22,815 bases of DNA from Spirochaeta sp. UBA2779 (GTDB lineage Bacteria > Spirochaetota > Spirochaetia > DSM-2461): contig DEIH01000038.1 of NCBI GenBank assembly GCA_002352375.1, positions 15,232-38,046 on the forward strand, in the 5' to 3' direction. The notes below the pieces were generated by a model that was not told where the DNA came from, did no database searches, and saw nothing but the letters and a program-made list of their open reading frames with translations. A program made the translations under genes and the position numbers. This document shows positions 8,201-15,932 of the stretch, piece by piece; position 1 is the first letter of the stretch; the number at the start of each line of letters is the position of its first letter.

Positions 8201-10362
8201 AGTGTATCACTGTAAACCTTCAGCTGACCGGTAGATCTTATGAACTCATAATCCCAGGGCTCTCCCCCGTCTTCATCAATAACTGCCGAGGAGAGTAGTC
8301 CTCCCACAAGGAAACCCCGGCCGTGGATGGTTAGGTAAATCTGATCGTTCTCATCCTTTCTGTCGGTTACAAGTGAAATAAAAGTAACCGGGACATAGCG
8401 GTTGGTGAGCAGTATTTCGGTATTGGGCAAACCCTCATTCCCGGCCACATCCACCGCAGCGACAGAGTAAGCCCACACACCGTTATCGATGTTTAACTGG
8501 GCGATGAATCTATCAGAGGTTTCAACGACGCCATTGCCGTCGACGGGAAGGGCCTCCTGGGTAGTGAAAATTTCAAGCGGCAGCTCATCAACGGTACCTG
8601 CAAGTTTTACACGGCGCCAGCGGTAGTATGCGGCAGCCTCTTTTTCTCCATCCTCCCACTCCAGGGAGAAGGAATTTGAGTTGAGAAAACCATCAGCAGA
8701 AGTGGGGGGAACCCGCATTACCGGCGGTGGAGGAGGCGTAACATCCAGTGTATAGGAGAGCTTTAAGGGATCCGACCAGTTACCGGCAATATCCCGGACA
8801 ATCAGAGTGAAAAACCAGTCACCTTCAACATCTTTCGGATTATCAAAAATAATCTGTGATTGTGTTTCACCGTATTTCTGATCAAGATCTTCAATTGAGG
8901 GTAAATCCTCCGTGTTCTGAGACCAGAGCCAACTATAGGAAAGGATTCCTGAAGAATCAGCCGGAGGATCCCATCGGACATTGAGGCTTCTGGAATTCCC
9001 GGGCTTCCCTGAGTTGAAATTGGTAAAACGCAGGATGGGCCGGTCAACATGCAGATCGGGCTTTAACAGTACCGATCTGGGAGTTCCTGCAGACCTATCC
9101 CCCCAGAGGATATAGATATTTCCATTCAGGATTGCAGCGCCGGGAAAGGATGCAGAGTTCTGGTCTGAACCTTCTGTCAGGGCATTCAAAGAAGAAATCT
9201 CAACTTGATATCGTATGGTGGAACGATCGGCGGCGGCCTCTCTCCGGGCGATACGGATACCACTACTGTCAAACCAGAGAAACCAGGTATTCCCTTTTAT
9301 GTTGAATATACGCGAAGAAAAGCTGGATCGGCCGGGCTCTGCTGATACGATTTCCGCCATTTGAGAGAGAGGACTTCCATCCCGGTTTAAGACTGCAGCG
9401 GCAATGGAAGGAAGCTGCTGCCCTTTATGTCGCTCCCAGGTAATTAATATTTCTCCATTGATCCCCCTGCCAAGAGAGGGTCTTTGATTATCCCATAATA
9501 GAGAATTACTACCAACGCCCTCAGGCAGAAGGTTTTCTGTTATTGGAATGGCAGATTCCCAAACACCTCCCTGCTTACGGTGTTTCAAGTAGAGCTGGTA
9601 CACAAGATTGTTCGATCCGGTTCTCAGAGACTGAAAGACAACATATTCATCCTCGCCATCAGCCATATAAGAGGGTAGAAAGTTCTGATCAAGAATATCG
9701 CCGTCAATAGCCCTGTCGTTATCAAGGTTGATAAAAAGAGTGCTTGCACCCCACTGAACACCATCAGGTGATGATGCACTGAAAACGGTTAACAGTGAAT
9801 TCCGTCCGGGAGCTACACCTGCAGCCTCAGTTCTTCTGGTGAGAAAAAGCAGAAAACCGCCATCGGGAGTTGCAGCCAGTCTGGGAGCCACAGGAACATC
9901 GGCATTTCCCGATCCAGGTGGAATGGTTGCAGTCTTAAGAAACTCTCCCGATGCTCCGGGGCTTTCCTGAATGTAAATTGATACACCGCTGCTGCCTTCG
10001 GCAACAGCAACAATTAAACGCCCGTCGGGGGCTGTTGAGACAGAATACAAGGGTACTTCTTCCAGCCATAGATAGGGTACACCTTCTGCGACACTCAATA
10101 CGGGTTGAGACCAGGTTTCCCCATCATTGGAAAACATAACTCGTATGGAGATAGTGGCGTTCAGTTCATCGGCATTACCTTCAAAATCCTGCCAAATCAT
10201 AGCCATACTGCCGCCGGCTTCAACCAGCTCGGGGAACCGGCCTCCATATGCCTCTTTAACTGGTTCAGGGAAATCCCAATAGAGCTTTTCCTGAGCAGAA
10301 ATAATCCCTGAGGTTATCAACAGGGCGAAAACAATAAATAGGAATCGATTCAGCCTGTTCAC
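5278..10362 (-). CDS. Giant membrane sensor with C-terminal SpoIIE (PP2C) phosphatase
   Basis: This 1694-residue protein is predicted to be an envelope sensor that controls a serine/threonine phosphatase in the cytoplasm. Order: signal peptide 1-23; a beta-propeller-like region about 25-440 with sialidase/BNR-like strand repeats; two Fn3-like modules about 445-540 and 550-655; an IPT-like segment about 655-770; TM1 about 788-808; a short cytoplasmic loop; TM2 about 855-877; an extracytoplasmic sensor about 880-1185; TM3 about 1186-1208; HAMP about 1208-1262; coiled linker; then the SpoIIE phosphatase from about 1300. Metal-binding motifs are present: SGDYFDF (Asp1322, Asp1325), DIAGHG (Asp1340), YTDGIEEA (Asp1479) and DDDLTIWA (1683-1690). 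So it should be active. A stretch of about 200 residues separates the last two, far longer than usual. The start is GTG at 10362 overlapping the upstream stop (GTGA). The phosphatase target is unknown; no STAS or anti-sigma gene is nearby. Confidence 0.93.
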   Translation of the reverse strand: MNRLNRFLFIVFALLITSGIISAQEKLYWDFPEPVKEAYGGRFPELVEAGGSMAMIWQDFEGNADELNATISIRVMFSNDGETWSQPVLSVAEGVPYLWLEEVPLYSVSTAPDGRLIVAVAEGSSGVSIYIQESPGASGEFLKTATIPPGSGNADVPVAPRLAATPDGGFLLFLTRRTEAAGVAPGRNSLLTVFSASSPDGVQWGASTLFINLDNDRAIDGDILDQNFLPSYMADGEDEYVVFQSLRTGSNNLVYQLYLKHRKQGGVWESAIPITENLLPEGVGSNSLLWDNQRPSLGRGINGEILITWERHKGQQLPSIAAAVLNRDGSPLSQMAEIVSAEPGRSSFSSRIFNIKGNTWFLWFDSSGIRIARREAAADRSTIRYQVEISSLNALTEGSDQNSASFPGAAILNGNIYILWGDRSAGTPRSVLLKPDLHVDRPILRFTNFNSGKPGNSRSLNVRWDPPADSSGILSYSWLWSQNTEDLPSIEDLDQKYGETQSQIIFDNPKDVEGDWFFTLIVRDIAGNWSDPLKLSYTLDVTPPPPPVMRVPPTSADGFLNSNSFSLEWEDGEKEAAAYYRWRRVKLAGTVDELPLEIFTTQEALPVDGNGVVETSDRFIAQLNIDNGVWAYSVAAVDVAGNEGLPNTEILLTNRYVPVTFISLVTDRKDENDQIYLTIHGRGFLVGGLLSSAVIDEDGGEPWDYEFIRSTGQLKVYSDTLAEIGPIENMRSGTYRIGVIHPLRGEAFWNIPMRLDPTGNVKFGPFGIYKYESLWKPAARSLRLNGNQLLLLILILLGFTSVIITVSRLGSISREMKILERNARAILENNPISAAARKDAAMSLKKSKSVLKLKFTLAFSLLVLITILMVAIALGMLWISMERDTLSRGLESKSRLLIETLTTSAATIIPNADRGGLLLLQDRIKALPDARWMTVTGPRAENGSSGGLRATSDGYNYIWSTNDPDILDKLKIPVSLSKDNYNLVLEGSDNTDSELVKTSYQQGAGGSYVLISDISLEDRMALSAIFQRFNLLPLDVVIGQEIIDDEITPFINQMRNDVLTAVQDADYSLMLNSLSDLENKQNEELQRVIATLNFSDPVFLEAEKAVATQYKMIQTMLLDISNQFFSVYPDFNAEVLRSGESDIFVFYKPILYQDGQNPDVFKGVVRLAVSVDGIKASLGLVQKRILLITSIASIIALALGLIVALVFSSQLVRPIHELVRAVEKIQDEPNMLLHENFGVKLKTKDEISDLADAINGMVQGLFHAAVDQKELVAGQEIQKTFLPLDIVKNTQGDPIKLSTGSAGNAFFRLFGYYEGADAVSGDYFDFRQLDEDHYVMIKLDIAGHGVTASLIMVQVAALYVDYFRKIREEAVKTGRLSYNLREFTFGINDLINEVGFRGRFAAFNLSVMNVRTSDYEMIHAGDNLVHIYDGKTRKMKVLELADAPAAGQIESGMIEMNPTMYQVVKGKLNRGDILFLYTDGIEEAHHILRGRDFKVIQYKDCPRSMIGIDQELIQPTYEYIKPMERVGEVYKAESTEDLIIAALDEDNLRVKKDSSIYKQINAGQDNEEFDPRRIDDIVEAALSKGSYILQRRCDLTIGKPLHFDFSTLKGTCEDAVMALASVEKVFRIIPDETGGKTSRVKVDEKIVKFLEEHFAEFEEIYSHRVGDETGYVYYSHMKEDPQDDDLTIWAYERL

Positions 10363-13300
10363 TTTCTGTTGTCCAGCCAGGTTTTAATTTTCAGTACATC
10401 GGGGTGATTCCGAAAACCGGAATACTTATCAATTATAGCATCATATATTATTTGAACTGTAGATATACTGTTCTGCAGCATGGTTTCTTCAGCCCTGTCG
10501 ATGAGTAGCCGAAGTTCTGCAGGAGTGGGCTGGGGAGCGGTATAGAAGCGGATGGCATCCTGAAGGTTTGCTGCATCAAGGTTTTTTTCCCAAAGTACGA
10601 TAGCTTCATCAAGACGTCTGATTAATCCGGGAGATGCCGCAGCTACGGCGTTTGTTCCCAGCACCTTGGTTTGTTCCCAGTCGCCTTTCACTGCCTGAGA
10701 AATGCTTCTGCTTTTATTGATATCCGCTTGAGACGGTTCGGGGATTACCCTCCCCATATACACATCAATTCGATAAATAAGATCGGATAGAGACGGGAAA
10801 TCCGGATTGAAGGAGTATACAGCCTGAAGCTGAGGATCCAGACCCTGCTTGAAATCTGTTCCTTCCAGGGTTTCCCGGTCGTTTCTCCGTAAAGCCGTTT
10901 CCCCTTCTGTAATTAAAGACCTCACAGTTCTCGAATATTTATCAGGATCTGTAGCCTGAAGAATCTTCATCTTCAACAGCAGAGCGGAAGAATTACCCGG
11001 GAAAACATTCAATACCTGCTGCAGCAGATCTCCAGCAGCGGTAAATGCCCGAAGTGCATCGGGATTCCTGACTATAGACCCCCCGGAAGGAGAGAGTCTG
11101 AGTCCTTCATTATAGTAGCGGTTCGCCAGATTCAGATATTGGTTCATCTCCATATAAAGTGGATCGCTGGCATTGATTACAGTATCCTGAGCCGACTGCT
11201 GAACAACCCGGAACCTCACAATACGTTCCCTGAGACGGGTATCTTCCTCTCCGAAAATACTTACCCAGAATTCCTGAGCCTGAAGCAATACCGATAAACC
11301 TTCTCCATAACGCCGCTCAATAAAGGCTGTGTCGGCCTCTGCAATTGCGTAATCTCTGACTGTTACTGCCAGGTTTCTGGGAGCGCTGAGAGTTTCCGCT
11401 TCCAACGCAGACAGGCGCTCTTGTATTCCGGATTCGCCGGCAACATCCTTATCGTTTAATTCAACTTCAGCAAGCAGATTTTTAGCTCGTTCTAATGCGG
11501 CAGAAGCTGAAGTATAGAGATCTTTGGCCCTGTAGGATTCGTTGATATTGTTTGTTCGCCGTCCATTCAAATCAGCTTCCCTGGCAGAGGTAATCAGAGT
11601 TTCTGCCTCATCAAGGGCTGCCTTAGCAATGGTTTCCGACCTCAATGCCTTATTACGCCGGGTTGCAGCATCAGTTTTTATTCCCTGCCATCCGCCGATT
11701 GCATTACTGAGATTCACCAGGAGTGTCTCGGCTTTAGTCTGGAAACTCTGGAACTTCACACTGTCTTCCACAGCTGTGGATCCGGCTAACACATCCTCTA
11801 CAGTATCCAGGAAATCACTAACAGCATTGGAAAGAGAACTCAGAGCTCTTAATGAAGGTACAATTTTAAGTGTTTGTGCTGCAGTCGGACGACTGTCATC
11901 TATCAGGCTCTGGGCCTCTGACATACTGCTTTGAACATTTCCAAGAATCTCTGATACCTGACTGTCAAGCGTATTGTAGCGGGGTTCCATGTAAAGGATA
12001 AAAACATTTACTCTCAGGGCGTACAGATTCTCCAGAATTCTGTTCAGATCGTTCTTCAGTTCGGTATCAATTTTCTCAACCCCGGGAGTATTTACCCCCG
12101 AATATTCAGCATACCGATCCATAGTATCAATCCACTCACTGAGCAGAGCTTCATATTGATCGATGGAAATCTGCAGTTCCTCGGAAAGGTTCTGAATCTC
12201 CTCAAGGTTCAAAGTCGCCAGGGAGGCATCATCTGTTTTCGGCTGTTTCTGACTGATTTCAATAAGTTTACCACGGAGTTCCGAAGCTTTTAAAGTAATC
12301 TGAATCTCTGTAACCATAGGATCCAGAAGATCGGTAAATCGGGTAATACCACTTACCCTCTGTATAGCTGAATAGGTTTCGGTACCCTGAATTATCTCAA
12401 GAGTTTTTTCGGCTGCAGCCCCACTGAGAGAGTAGGATGCGAAGGCTTCATTCAGCAGCCCCGAATTAAATTGCACCTGTCCATCGGTATAAGGCTGCCT
12501 TACCCTCTCAAGCATTCTAGAGAATAAACTGAGATAGGCCTTCTCCCACTGGAATTCCTGGGCAAATAGAATACCTTCACTCTCAAGACCCTCCCTCCCG
12601 GAGAAAAACAAACCGATACGATCGTAACGGAAATCCTCAGGAGCTCCATCCAGATCTTCATAAAGCTGCAATCTCAGGGTATTGAGCTTATCACTTAGAG
12701 CTTTGGAACTTTGAATCTCTTCAAATAGGGATTTTAAGGTTCCGGAATATTCTGCCAGAGCCTCATCCCAACCTGGGGGGTTCAATCCGGAAATAGCATT
12801 TACAGCCGAAGGTTCCAAATCACTGAGAAGCTTACTGTTCTGTTTCCAGAGATTAAGGAGACTCTCCATGTCCTCAATGATGAGATCACCCTGGGGTGCA
12901 TTTTTTTTATAAGCATCAAAAATAACCTTCTGCCTCTCAGGGTTCACCAGATATTTCTCAATATCTTCAGGAGAACCGGCATCACGATATTTTTCATAAG
13001 TTTGTGATTCACCGAAGATACTGTCTATAAAACCTCTCTGGTACTCATCCACCGCTTCTTTGTACTGCAGTAATGCCAGTTTCTCATTACCCCTGACGAA
13101 AAAGTCTTCCCGGCGCAGTATGTCCAGGGACTGCAGTAGCCCACTCTCTATGTAGGAAAGATTCTTCCAGGTATCACTTGTGGGGTCAGAATCCAGAATT
13201 TTAACTTGGTTGAACAAACCCTCGAGTAAACGAAGTTTTTCATCGGGACCCAGATCGTCCCGGGGTATTAGCACTTTTATTTCATCAAATAATTCATTAA

Positions 13301-13574
13301 TTTTCTTTTCCCGTTCCCGGATACTCAATATAATTTTCTGAACCCGCTCCATCTGCTCAGGATCTCTGCGGGCAATTTCCACCAGAGCTTGAATTGCATC
13401 GTCAAGAAGCCCTTCTTCAATAAGGGCTGCAGCATTTTCAAGTTCCGCTTTAGGGTTGTAATTATCTGTGGAATCGATACCGCCCCCTGCGTACAAAGGC
13501 AGCCCGAGAATCATCAGAAGGAGGATAAGCGGGAAGACCCCTCGTCTTCCCCTGTTTGAGATTCTCATTGTCAC
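10359..13574 (-). CDS. Very large exported helical-repeat (TPR-like) protein
   Basis: This 1071-residue protein begins with a signal peptide (basic RRG followed by a hydrophobic run about 13-28, cleavage near LYAGG). The rest is almost all alpha helix. TPR-like helical pairs are seen near the N-terminus (AAALIEEGLLDDAIQALVEIARRDP, split here as residues about 48-72), around the middle and toward the C-terminus (ADTAFIERRYGEGLSVLLQA; ALRAFTAAGDLLQQVLNVFP). Long coiled-coil stretches lie between them. No enzyme motif is seen. It is probably a periplasmic or surface scaffold for protein-protein contacts. The GTG at 13574 or the ATG at 13568 could be the start; an AGGCG lies 7 nt before the GTG, while a better AAGGAG is 17 nt away. 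The stop overlaps the SpoIIE sensor start by 4 nt, so the two are coupled and probably work together. Confidence 0.88.
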   Translation of the reverse strand: MTMRISNRGRRGVFPLILLLMILGLPLYAGGGIDSTDNYNPKAELENAAALIEEGLLDDAIQALVEIARRDPEQMERVQKIILSIREREKKINELFDEIKVLIPRDDLGPDEKLRLLEGLFNQVKILDSDPTSDTWKNLSYIESGLLQSLDILRREDFFVRGNEKLALLQYKEAVDEYQRGFIDSIFGESQTYEKYRDAGSPEDIEKYLVNPERQKVIFDAYKKNAPQGDLIIEDMESLLNLWKQNSKLLSDLEPSAVNAISGLNPPGWDEALAEYSGTLKSLFEEIQSSKALSDKLNTLRLQLYEDLDGAPEDFRYDRIGLFFSGREGLESEGILFAQEFQWEKAYLSLFSRMLERVRQPYTDGQVQFNSGLLNEAFASYSLSGAAAEKTLEIIQGTETYSAIQRVSGITRFTDLLDPMVTEIQITLKASELRGKLIEISQKQPKTDDASLATLNLEEIQNLSEELQISIDQYEALLSEWIDTMDRYAEYSGVNTPGVEKIDTELKNDLNRILENLYALRVNVFILYMEPRYNTLDSQVSEILGNVQSSMSEAQSLIDDSRPTAAQTLKIVPSLRALSSLSNAVSDFLDTVEDVLAGSTAVEDSVKFQSFQTKAETLLVNLSNAIGGWQGIKTDAATRRNKALRSETIAKAALDEAETLITSAREADLNGRRTNNINESYRAKDLYTSASAALERAKNLLAEVELNDKDVAGESGIQERLSALEAETLSAPRNLAVTVRDYAIAEADTAFIERRYGEGLSVLLQAQEFWVSIFGEEDTRLRERIVRFRVVQQSAQDTVINASDPLYMEMNQYLNLANRYYNEGLRLSPSGGSIVRNPDALRAFTAAGDLLQQVLNVFPGNSSALLLKMKILQATDPDKYSRTVRSLITEGETALRRNDRETLEGTDFKQGLDPQLQAVYSFNPDFPSLSDLIYRIDVYMGRVIPEPSQADINKSRSISQAVKGDWEQTKVLGTNAVAAASPGLIRRLDEAIVLWEKNLDAANLQDAIRFYTAPQPTPAELRLLIDRAEETMLQNSISTVQIIYDAIIDKYSGFRNHPDVLKIKTWLDNRK

Positions 13575-13732
13575 AAATATACGCCTAATGGCTCCTTATT
13601 GGATTTTCCTGTTAAAGGCCCATGCCAATTCTATCGATTATCTCTATATATATCGGCAATTTCCGGTTCTTCACAAATACTGCTTCACAGAACTGGTTAA
13701 AACACCTTCCAGGCGGTATATTGGAGGCGTTC
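13575..13732. promoter_or_regulatory. Divergent intergenic region between the sensor operon and the UPF0164 gene
   Basis: These 158 bases separate two divergent envelope gene units and must contain both promoters. There is an AT-rich patch with TATATATAT at 13645-13653. On the minus strand a TTGCCG precedes it, but no spacing matches a good -35/-10 pair, so no promoter is assigned. An open frame on the plus strand from 13622 runs through this region into the UPF0164 gene, but the SD at 13723-13727 places the start at 13733. Confidence 0.35.
13723..13727 (+). promoter_or_regulatory. Ribosome binding site deciding the UPF0164 start
   Basis: GGAGG lies 5 nt upstream of the ATG at 13733, which directly begins a signal peptide. 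This argues against the upstream in-frame ATG at 13622. Confidence 0.75.
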
Positions 13733-14977
13733 ATGAAACGTCTGTTTATTGTGTTGGGAATCCTGACTGCTGCTTCATTTTTATGGGGTGACGGTAATGA
13801 CGCTTATGCGACAGCATCCGACTGGTTCGGATTGGATCCCAATGCCGGTCAGAATTCTTTCCTCACCCTTACAATCCCCGGCGGCGGGAAGTATGAAGGT
13901 ATGGCCACAGCCCATACAGCTATGGCCCTGGATGAAGGCTATCTGGAATCCAACCCTGCCGGCGGCTCGTTTCTTCCCAGGACCATTTTAAGCTTTTCCC
14001 ATGTTGACTGGATTGCCGACTCAGCTCTTGAAACCATTGCCTTTGCCTACCGCCCGGAAAAAAATGAAAACTTCGGCATCGGGTTTAACACAAAGTTTCT
14101 TCATGTCCCCTTTACCGGATACAACGATTGGGGTTCCCAGTACAGCCGTTACGGTTCATCTGCTGTCGGCTGGTATACAGAATTAATCGCTACAGCAGCA
14201 GTATCCTACAATTTCCTCCAGAATTTCTATTTCGGCGGTGTATCTGTGGGAGCCAGTCTCAAAGCCGGTTACCGTGGCGTGAGTGCTTCACTGGAACCCG
14301 GACAGAGTGCCATGAGTCTAATGGGAGATTTCGGGGTAATGACCCGGTTCAACTTTCTGAAGACTTATGCCGCTAGAGATATGAACTGGGGTGTCGGAGC
14401 TACAATCAAGAATCTTGGAGCTGAGTTTATCGAGAACCCCGATCCTCTGCCCACTTATGCCAGTCTGGGATTATCCTACAAGCCCATACGCCCTATCACC
14501 ATTGCCCTTGATTTTAATGTTCCTTTTAATCTCAATGGAGAAACAGCAGAAAAATTCAGTATGGCCGCCGGTCTGAATGCTGAGATAGCATCCTTTGTTT
14601 CCGCTCACAGCGGTGTTCTGATAAAAACCGGTAAACCGCGTTTTACTCTGGGTGCGGATGTCAACCTTAAAAATTTCACAATTCAAACCAACTACACCCT
14701 GGATCTGGCAAGCCGCCTGGAACTCTTCGACCGTATGAGCATTGCCATCAAAGTAGATATGGATACGGTTAAACAATTACTTATTAAAGATGATGTTCAG
14801 GATCTTTACCTGGCGGGCCTTGATGCCTATGCCAGAGGAAATCTCCCCGTTGCCATCGGTTTTTTTGAAAATACAATATCCCTGGATCCCACATTCAAAC
14901 CGGCGCGGGAAATGCTGGCAACCGCAAATGAAGCGATGAATCTCGAAGAAGAACTCAGGAATACACTGACAAATTAA
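13733..14977 (+). CDS. UPF0164 family outer-membrane protein with C-terminal TPR
   Basis: This 414-residue protein belongs to the spirochaete UPF0164 family, described as FadL/PorV-like outer-membrane barrels. The signal peptide is MKRLFIVLGILTAASFLWG, with cleavage near residue 19. A family-type segment follows: GGGKYEGMATAHTAMALDEG, then LESNPAG, the plug-like start also seen in PorV/FadL-like proteins. Repeated amphipathic strands (for example GVGATIKNLGAEF and ASLGLSYKPIRPITIALDFN) make up the barrel. A TPR-like helical pair sits at the C-terminus, about residues 355-398 (LAGLDAYARGNLPVAIGFFE). In the family these barrels may import hydrophobic substrates, though direct evidence is limited. 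The gene is divergent from the helical-repeat/SpoIIE operon. Its stop codon interlocks with the stop of the next, convergent gene in the bases TTAA. Confidence 0.9.
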   Translation: MKRLFIVLGILTAASFLWGDGNDAYATASDWFGLDPNAGQNSFLTLTIPGGGKYEGMATAHTAMALDEGYLESNPAGGSFLPRTILSFSHVDWIADSALETIAFAYRPEKNENFGIGFNTKFLHVPFTGYNDWGSQYSRYGSSAVGWYTELIATAAVSYNFLQNFYFGGVSVGASLKAGYRGVSASLEPGQSAMSLMGDFGVMTRFNFLKTYAARDMNWGVGATIKNLGAEFIENPDPLPTYASLGLSYKPIRPITIALDFNVPFNLNGETAEKFSMAAGLNAEIASFVSAHSGVLIKTGKPRFTLGADVNLKNFTIQTNYTLDLASRLELFDRMSIAIKVDMDTVKQLLIKDDVQDLYLAGLDAYARGNLPVAIGFFENTISLDPTFKPAREMLATANEAMNLEEELRNTLTN

Positions 14978-15879
14978 ATTACGTCTATGGCCTGAAGGAT
15001 AGACTTCTGATTGTAGAGCGTTGCGTATTTTCGGGCTGACATTCCCAGCATGTCTTTTAGATCCACATCGGCTCCCCCCTTTATCAGGGCAATAGCCGCC
15101 TCATCGTGTCCATTTCCCACAGCTAGTGTTACCGCAGTCTGACCATCCCTGCTGGCATGGTCCATCTCAGCCCCCATATCAATCAGAATGCGGGTTAAAT
15201 CCACCAATCCAGCTGCAGAAGCATCCATTATCGGAGTGGTGCTACGATCCTCAGCTATCCCATTAAGTTCAGCCCCGGCCTCAAGTAGAGGTGGTACCAG
15301 ATAGGTATGGCCAGATCTTATGGCATGATTCAGCACTGGAACCCCTGAAGAATCCCGCAGTGAAGGACTGAATCCGGCTTCCAGAAATAATCCCATTAAA
15401 AATCGATCCCCTTTTTGAACCGTTTCGGTAAACGCCCTTGGGGATACTTCAATATTTCGAACGCTGATATTATGACGGGCCATTTTTTTTGTTGTTTCTT
15501 CGCTCCAGGATACCTCTACTTCAGCATAATAATCGTAGATATTCCTTCGGCTGCCGGGAATTACAACGAATCCACTGGTCCAATCAGGTATTGAATGGGC
15601 CTCTTCGGGTAAAATCCAGAAAGTCATCCTGTCGGTCCGTCCCCGTTGATATCCGAGAGAATAATGCAGCCAGGCTGAATTAAAATCTTCGGAATCCGCC
15701 ACACAAAGTACATAGGTGGAGTACTCAAGACACTCTTCCAATCCCTGCAGCAGTTCTATTTCGGGTAATTCAGAATTATGATACCAGGCATGAAATTCTA
15801 TAAATAATCCGTCCAGAATCTCCCGGAGTGATGGAAGTTCCCTTAATCTTGATTCACTACAGACAACTGATAGTTTCAT
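14974..15879 (-). CDS. TIR-like domain plus ankyrin repeats
   Basis: This 301-residue protein has no signal peptide or membrane segment, so it is expected in the cytoplasm. Residues about 1-125 resemble a TIR/Toll-like fold: a starting strand (KLSVVCSES), a helix, STYVLCVADSEDFNSAWLHY (54-73), then RMTFWILPEE. In active TIR NADases a Glu follows the conserved Trp in this motif (W-x3-E); here Trp70 is followed by Ser74, so NAD hydrolysis is doubtful. Residues about 147-301 form four to five ankyrin repeats (PVLNHAIRSGHTYLVPPLLE, TPIMDASAAGLVDLTRILID, TAVTLAVGNGHDEAAIALIK). Such a protein would bind a partner rather than act as an enzyme; the TIR assignment is by pattern and may prove to be a related flavodoxin-like fold. 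The gene is tail-to-tail with the UPF0164 gene and divergent from the TPR membrane protein gene. Confidence 0.8.
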   Translation of the reverse strand: MKLSVVCSESRLRELPSLREILDGLFIEFHAWYHNSELPEIELLQGLEECLEYSTYVLCVADSEDFNSAWLHYSLGYQRGRTDRMTFWILPEEAHSIPDWTSGFVVIPGSRRNIYDYYAEVEVSWSEETTKKMARHNISVRNIEVSPRAFTETVQKGDRFLMGLFLEAGFSPSLRDSSGVPVLNHAIRSGHTYLVPPLLEAGAELNGIAEDRSTTPIMDASAAGLVDLTRILIDMGAEMDHASRDGQTAVTLAVGNGHDEAAIALIKGGADVDLKDMLGMSARKYATLYNQKSILQAIDVI

Positions 15880-15932
15880 GATACTCTGTATCGCTTTATA
15901 CTCATTACTATAAAACTAAAGCCAGGACTGAT
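15880..15932. promoter_or_regulatory. Short divergent promoter region
   Basis: Only 53 bases separate the TIR/ankyrin gene and the TPR membrane protein gene, which point away from each other. The stretch is AT-rich (TTTATACTCATTACTATAAAA, a -10-like TATAAA/TATACT on either strand), but no matching -35 boxes are clear. Confidence 0.3.

Noticed and set aside
13611..13630. A sigma-54-like promoter on the minus strand (TGGCATG-N4-TTTAA) before the helical-repeat gene.
   Set aside because: The -12 element lacks the required GC; only the -24 half resembles the consensus.
13622..13732. An N-terminal extension of the UPF0164 protein.
   Set aside because: GGAGG 5 nt before ATG 13733 and the immediate signal peptide show the real start; the extension would hide the signal sequence.
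14974..15879. A defence-type TIR NADase.
   Set aside because: The catalytic Glu position is Ser and there are no defence genes alongside, so no such function is claimed.
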